NCBI GenBank assembly: GCA_007844125.1
Contig: CM017556.1
Span: forward strand, 85,096,864-85,160,863
DNA: 64,000 nucleotides
Source: Sinonovacula constricta
Lineage: Eukaryota > Mollusca > Bivalvia > Cardiida > Solecurtidae
Direction of reading: 5' to 3'
In this document: positions 28,550-64,000 of the stretch, one piece after another
Position numbering within the stretch: position 1 is the first letter of the stretch
Layout of the letters: every line of letters begins with the position of its first letter
Position numbers and translations under genes: made by a program
Notes under the pieces: model-generated
Database searches by the model: none
Told to the model about the DNA's origin: nothing
Seen by the model: only the letters and a program-made list of their open reading frames with translations

Positions 28550-29518
28550 TTGTTCACAATTCCTTCTGCAGAGAAATACTCCATGTTAGAAAAACACCAA
28601 AACACCAATACTTGCATGGTTCTTGGTGAATGTGGCAGACACCCATTATGTATAACATATATGACAAATTGCATAAGATACTGGTGTAAATTACTATGGA
28701 TGTGCCAAAACAGGTATCCTAGACAGTGTTACTTGATGTTAAAATCCTTTGATGATACTGGAAGAACCTGTTGGGCTACCAAGATTAAACAGTTACTATT
28801 TGAATATGGTTTTGGTTTGGTTTGGATATCACAAGATGTTAGTGATTGTAATTTGTTTGTCAAGGCGTTTAGGAGGAGACTCATTGAATATTACACTCAA
28901 CGATGGCATGGACATGTTCTCGACTCCAGTCGATGTTATCATTACAAATACTTTGAAAGTATGTTAAATGTTGAACAATATCTATACATTAATATTCCAT
29001 TAAAGTTCAAAACAGTCCTTGCAAATTTTAGATGCTCAAGTACAAAGCTTCAAATAGAACTAGGATGCCAAGAGAATATAGATATCCATAATAGACTATG
29101 TACATATCGTTTACTTAATAACAATTTAGCCATAATTGAATGTGAATATCATGCTTTTTAAGATGTGGACAGTATCTAAAGATAAGACAAACTTATTTGT
29201 TTAGCTGGTATACATCAGAGATTAGTAGAGATAACTTTTACTTTCTTATGTGAAATGCTGAACCCTAATCTTATTAGAAAAATCTCTGAATATATTTATT
29301 ATCTAACATGTGCTAGATTTTCACATTAAAATTCAATACTTAATTATTATTTACCTTTCCGACAATTCATTATCATGGAATATTTCCTTATATTATGTAT
29401 TTATTCTTGATATTACGAGGCATTACTTTATCTATGCTTGTATATTTATATTTATAAATATGATGTATTGTGGACTGGAGGCCTTTAGTTACCAAATAAA
29501 ATATACATACATACATGC
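28550..29518 (+). pseudogene. 5'-truncated LINE, C-terminal end of reverse-transcriptase protein, frameshifted
   Basis: The open frame to 29161 encodes the region after the RT core of a mollusc-type non-LTR element: CIRYWCKLLWM, RQCYLMLKSFDDTGRTCWAT, KIKQLLFEYGFGLVWISQ. I recognise this as LINE-derived. It ends ECEYHAF at 29161, while the continuation LRCGQYLKIRQTYLFSWY reads on in another frame, so an indel has broken the gene. The 3' UTR ends with GGAGGCCTTTAG, AATAAAAT and an ATAC repeat near 29518, like the copy at 15.45-15.81 kb. It lies about 600 bp upstream of CEP43 on the same strand. Confidence 0.75.
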
Positions 29519-29906
29519 TTATTTTATGTTTAAACTTTTTAACAATAACATATTTGTACTTGTACCTGCAGTCAGGCCTATAGGCACAACCCTCGATAAA
29601 GGTTGGATTGTTGTTAATTAATCATCTTTAATTAGTCAAACATGTATTTCGGCCATTTGGCTGTGGTGCTATTTGTGTTTCTTGCCTAATAGATGTAGTA
29701 ACAGTTTTAGTGAGATAATTTTCTTTAATGTTATTATTATGCCAGTCACTTTTCTTTAAAATAACTATCAATAGTCACGAGTTGTAATCTATGACTTTTG
29801 ATCATTATTAATGCATGGACGATCTAGTAAAAATGCGAATATTTCCAGTTAATTTCCGGTGCGTCAGCAACCGATACCGCAAAACAAACTCGTTCGCAGC
29901 TGAAAC

Positions 29907-29920
29907 GTTACCATAGGAAC
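29907..29920 (+). promoter_or_regulatory. RFX-type X-box upstream of CEP43
   Basis: GTTACCATAGGAAC fits the relaxed X-box pattern (RYYNYY, AT spacer, RRNRAC) bound by RFX factors, which control many ciliary genes. It lies 213 bp before the CEP43 start codon. The family link is established knowledge; function here is inferred. Confidence 0.55.
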
Positions 29921-30095
29921 GAATCGATATGTTAACTAGACTTGTGTGGTCATGTAACCTAATCTTACCTGTGCAAACCTTTATAAAAGAGTACATGCGT
30001 AAACAAATGCTTTATTCATGAACACCAATTTCGACGTTAAATTAAGAAAACAAAAACGTTTGTTGGGAAATCCTTTTTAGCAAAGGATAGGTACT

Positions 30096-30107
30096 TGCGC
30101 ATGCGCA
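30096..30107. promoter_or_regulatory. NRF1-type palindrome at CEP43 start
   Basis: TGCGCATGCGCA is a perfect NRF1 consensus palindrome, 26 bp before the ATG at 30133. Such sites mark TATA-less promoters in animals. No TATA box is seen, so transcription probably starts close to this site. Confidence 0.6.
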
Positions 30108-30132
30108 TAAACGTTGTTTTGGAAAGTCCAAA

Positions 30133-62348
<32,216 letters not shown>

Positions 62349-62444
62349 GTGAGCTTCTCAATCTTCTTTCTTTTCATTTTTTACTTCTTTTATCTTTTCT
62401 TCATTTCTCTTTCTTAACTTTCTCTCATAATTTATATTCATATA

Positions 62445-63761
62445 CAGTCAAACCTGTATTAAAAGACCTCCATCGGGACAGGGCAAAAGTGGTCTCTTAA
62501 GACAGGTGGTCTCTTAATGCAGCATGGTTACTTTTTGTGAGAACCCGCTTGAAATTTACAAATTGTGTTGTATAAGCAAGGAGTAGAGAAAGCAATAACA
62601 TCAATATATTTTATTAGTGTAACAGAACAGTTAGGCATGTAAAGGTCAACTAATGTCTATAAAAATAAATAAATCAGCACATAAATACATGTATGTTTAT
62701 CAAATATTATGTTTGTGCATTTTGTATTGTGTACATTCCTCCTGGATTTTAACAGTCAGTTTGTATTTTGTGCTAAATCCTCTGTCGTCTTGTAATAAAA
62801 TTAGTATGTAATTAAAGTATATACACTACAATTTACAAGTTATCAAATTGCAAACAACAGTTCTAAAATCATCACTTAGCACTGATATAATTATGAATGG
62901 TAGTTTGTTTCACAGATGATGTCATTCGCATGTCAATTAGAATGTGACACTGGCACTTGACGTCCGGTCGCATTAAAAAACCAACAATAACCTAAGTCGT
63001 TCAGCGAGTCATTCTGAGTTTTACTTTCGAATTTTCATGTTCATATTCGTCCATTATTTCACGTTTTTGTTTTGCAATGTTCTGAATCTGCTATTTTCCG
63101 ACACCAAGCTCAGATGCAACAGCACGACAACTTTTCCCACTGTTCAAAAGTTTGACAACTTGGACACGATCGTCTATTGTAAGGCACGTTCGTTTAGACA
63201 TGTTGATGCGTAATGCAACAAAGAACAACTGTTCCAGATATTCCATTACACTACTGTATCTAATTGCAGTTTGCGCTTTATAATTGTATATTTTAAGTTT
63301 TTAGCAAATCAATTTATCGTTATTCCTACAAACATAACTTTGATTTACTTTTAAAGAAACCGAAGTCGGAACATGGTCAATAAGTGTCAATACGAGCGGT
63401 AATAGGGCACACTCGGTTAGGTGTGAATCGAGCGCGGGCTTGATGTGTACATCGACCCAGTGACATTACGTAATTTCCCAGTTTGACACGGCGGATTGCA
63501 GTGATTAGCATAGAAGAGCAAACGTGTAAATTAATTGCTTATTGTGTGGTCGTAACTAATGTGTGAGTGGATTAACGCGGTCGCCTATTAGGGTATAATT
63601 AAAGCATGTTTGACATGTTTATGTGCGGTCGCTGGGCGCAGATCAAAGGTGGGCACTTATTACATTACAATTACAGAACAAATATGATCGGGCGGCTTTG
63701 AAGTGGTCGCATAGAGCAGGTGGTCGCCGGTTAGGGGTGGTCGTATGGTCAGGTTTGACTG
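62445..63761 (-). mobile_element. pogo/Tigger-type DNA transposon remnant
   Basis: The ends are CAGTCAAACCTG and its exact inverse CAGGTTTGACTG, flanked by TA on both sides (62443-62444, 63762-63763), as expected for Tc1/mariner/pogo. The interior keeps only the N-terminal DNA-binding part of a transposase on the minus strand. At about 1.32 kb it is an internally deleted, non-autonomous copy. It interrupts a pyrimidine-rich tract in the intron after exon 16. Confidence 0.8.
63001..63201 (-). pseudogene. pogo/Tigger transposase N-terminus with internal stop
   Basis: 67 codons in one frame: MSKRTCLTIDDRVQVVKLL, SGKSCRAVASELGVGK, a TAG stop, then QIQNIAKQKREIMDEYE. This is the pogo/CENP-B type helix-turn-helix found in Tigger-derived proteins. 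The stop falls where the family usually has Thr or Ser. The catalytic DDE domain is missing. Confidence 0.78.
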
Positions 63762-64000
63762 TATATTTTATTGTTTTTTATGTCTTTCTCTCATTTGTTT
63801 ATTTTATTCTCATTTCTTTTCTCTTATTTCTCTTTCATTGTGCTTCTTTTTCTCTTTCATTTCTTTATTTTTTCTGTTATTTTCATTTCTTTAATTATCT
63901 ATTTACTGTTATACATCTTTTTTTTTCTTTTTTCACGCTTTACAAGTGCTGGTGTCTGTTTCGCACAATTTAAAGCTCATAATGCTTATTTACTCAGCTG

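Noticed and set aside
63623..63973. 116-codon plus-strand frame
   Set aside because: Spans the right end of the pogo element and a pyrimidine tract; the Phe/Leu/Ser-rich translation is a by-product.

Overview
The window reads as animal nuclear DNA, most likely from a bivalve or related mollusc. It is AT-rich and intron-dense, with many microsatellites, tRNA-derived SINEs, 5'-truncated LINEs and terminal-inverted-repeat (TIR) DNA transposons. The mollusc placement is inferred from repeat style, for example a 'GCTCACCTGAGCAC' repeat at 47.4 kb and LINE and SINE tails that resemble those I know from bivalves. No species is claimed.

Only one host gene can be supported. It is a plus-strand orthologue of CEP43 (FGFR1OP/FOP), a centriole and ciliary-base protein, starting at 30133 and running off the right edge. 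About 16 exons were placed by hand from splice sites, unbroken phase and similarity to the vertebrate protein. The order is an N-terminal FOP/TON1-like and LisH part (exons 1-4), a linker (5-6), a pair of canonical EF-hand loops (exons 7-10), a Ser-rich linker with FFDDP and IPRY motifs (11-12), and conserved C-terminal short motifs (14-16). The vertebrate protein, as I remember it, has no EF-hands, so that block is the most interesting protein-level observation. A near-consensus RFX X-box and a perfect NRF1 palindrome lie just upstream of the start.

Positions 1 to about 28.5 kb are gene-poor. They hold simple repeats, a few palindromes, LINE 3' ends with (TTCTG)n tails, one SINE and several higher-GC islets without recognisable proteins. 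A 5'-truncated, frameshifted LINE (28.55-29.52 kb) ends about 600 bp before the CEP43 start codon.

Intron 1 holds a 4.02-kb Mutator-like element (30707-34730) with TIRs of about 350 bp and an 8-bp target duplication. On its minus strand it encodes a two-exon SGNH hydrolase, a PHD-type zinc finger and a MULE-type DDE transposase. This is the best candidate for an unusual mobile system in the window.

The other introns carry many SINEs (the abundant family was seen only in the sense orientation), MITEs including one nested in a SINE, a pogo/Tigger remnant (62.4-63.8 kb), foldback elements, minisatellites and a ~160-bp intronic segment present in two introns. One candidate 24-nt exon overlaps a SINE head and may be either exonised or false.
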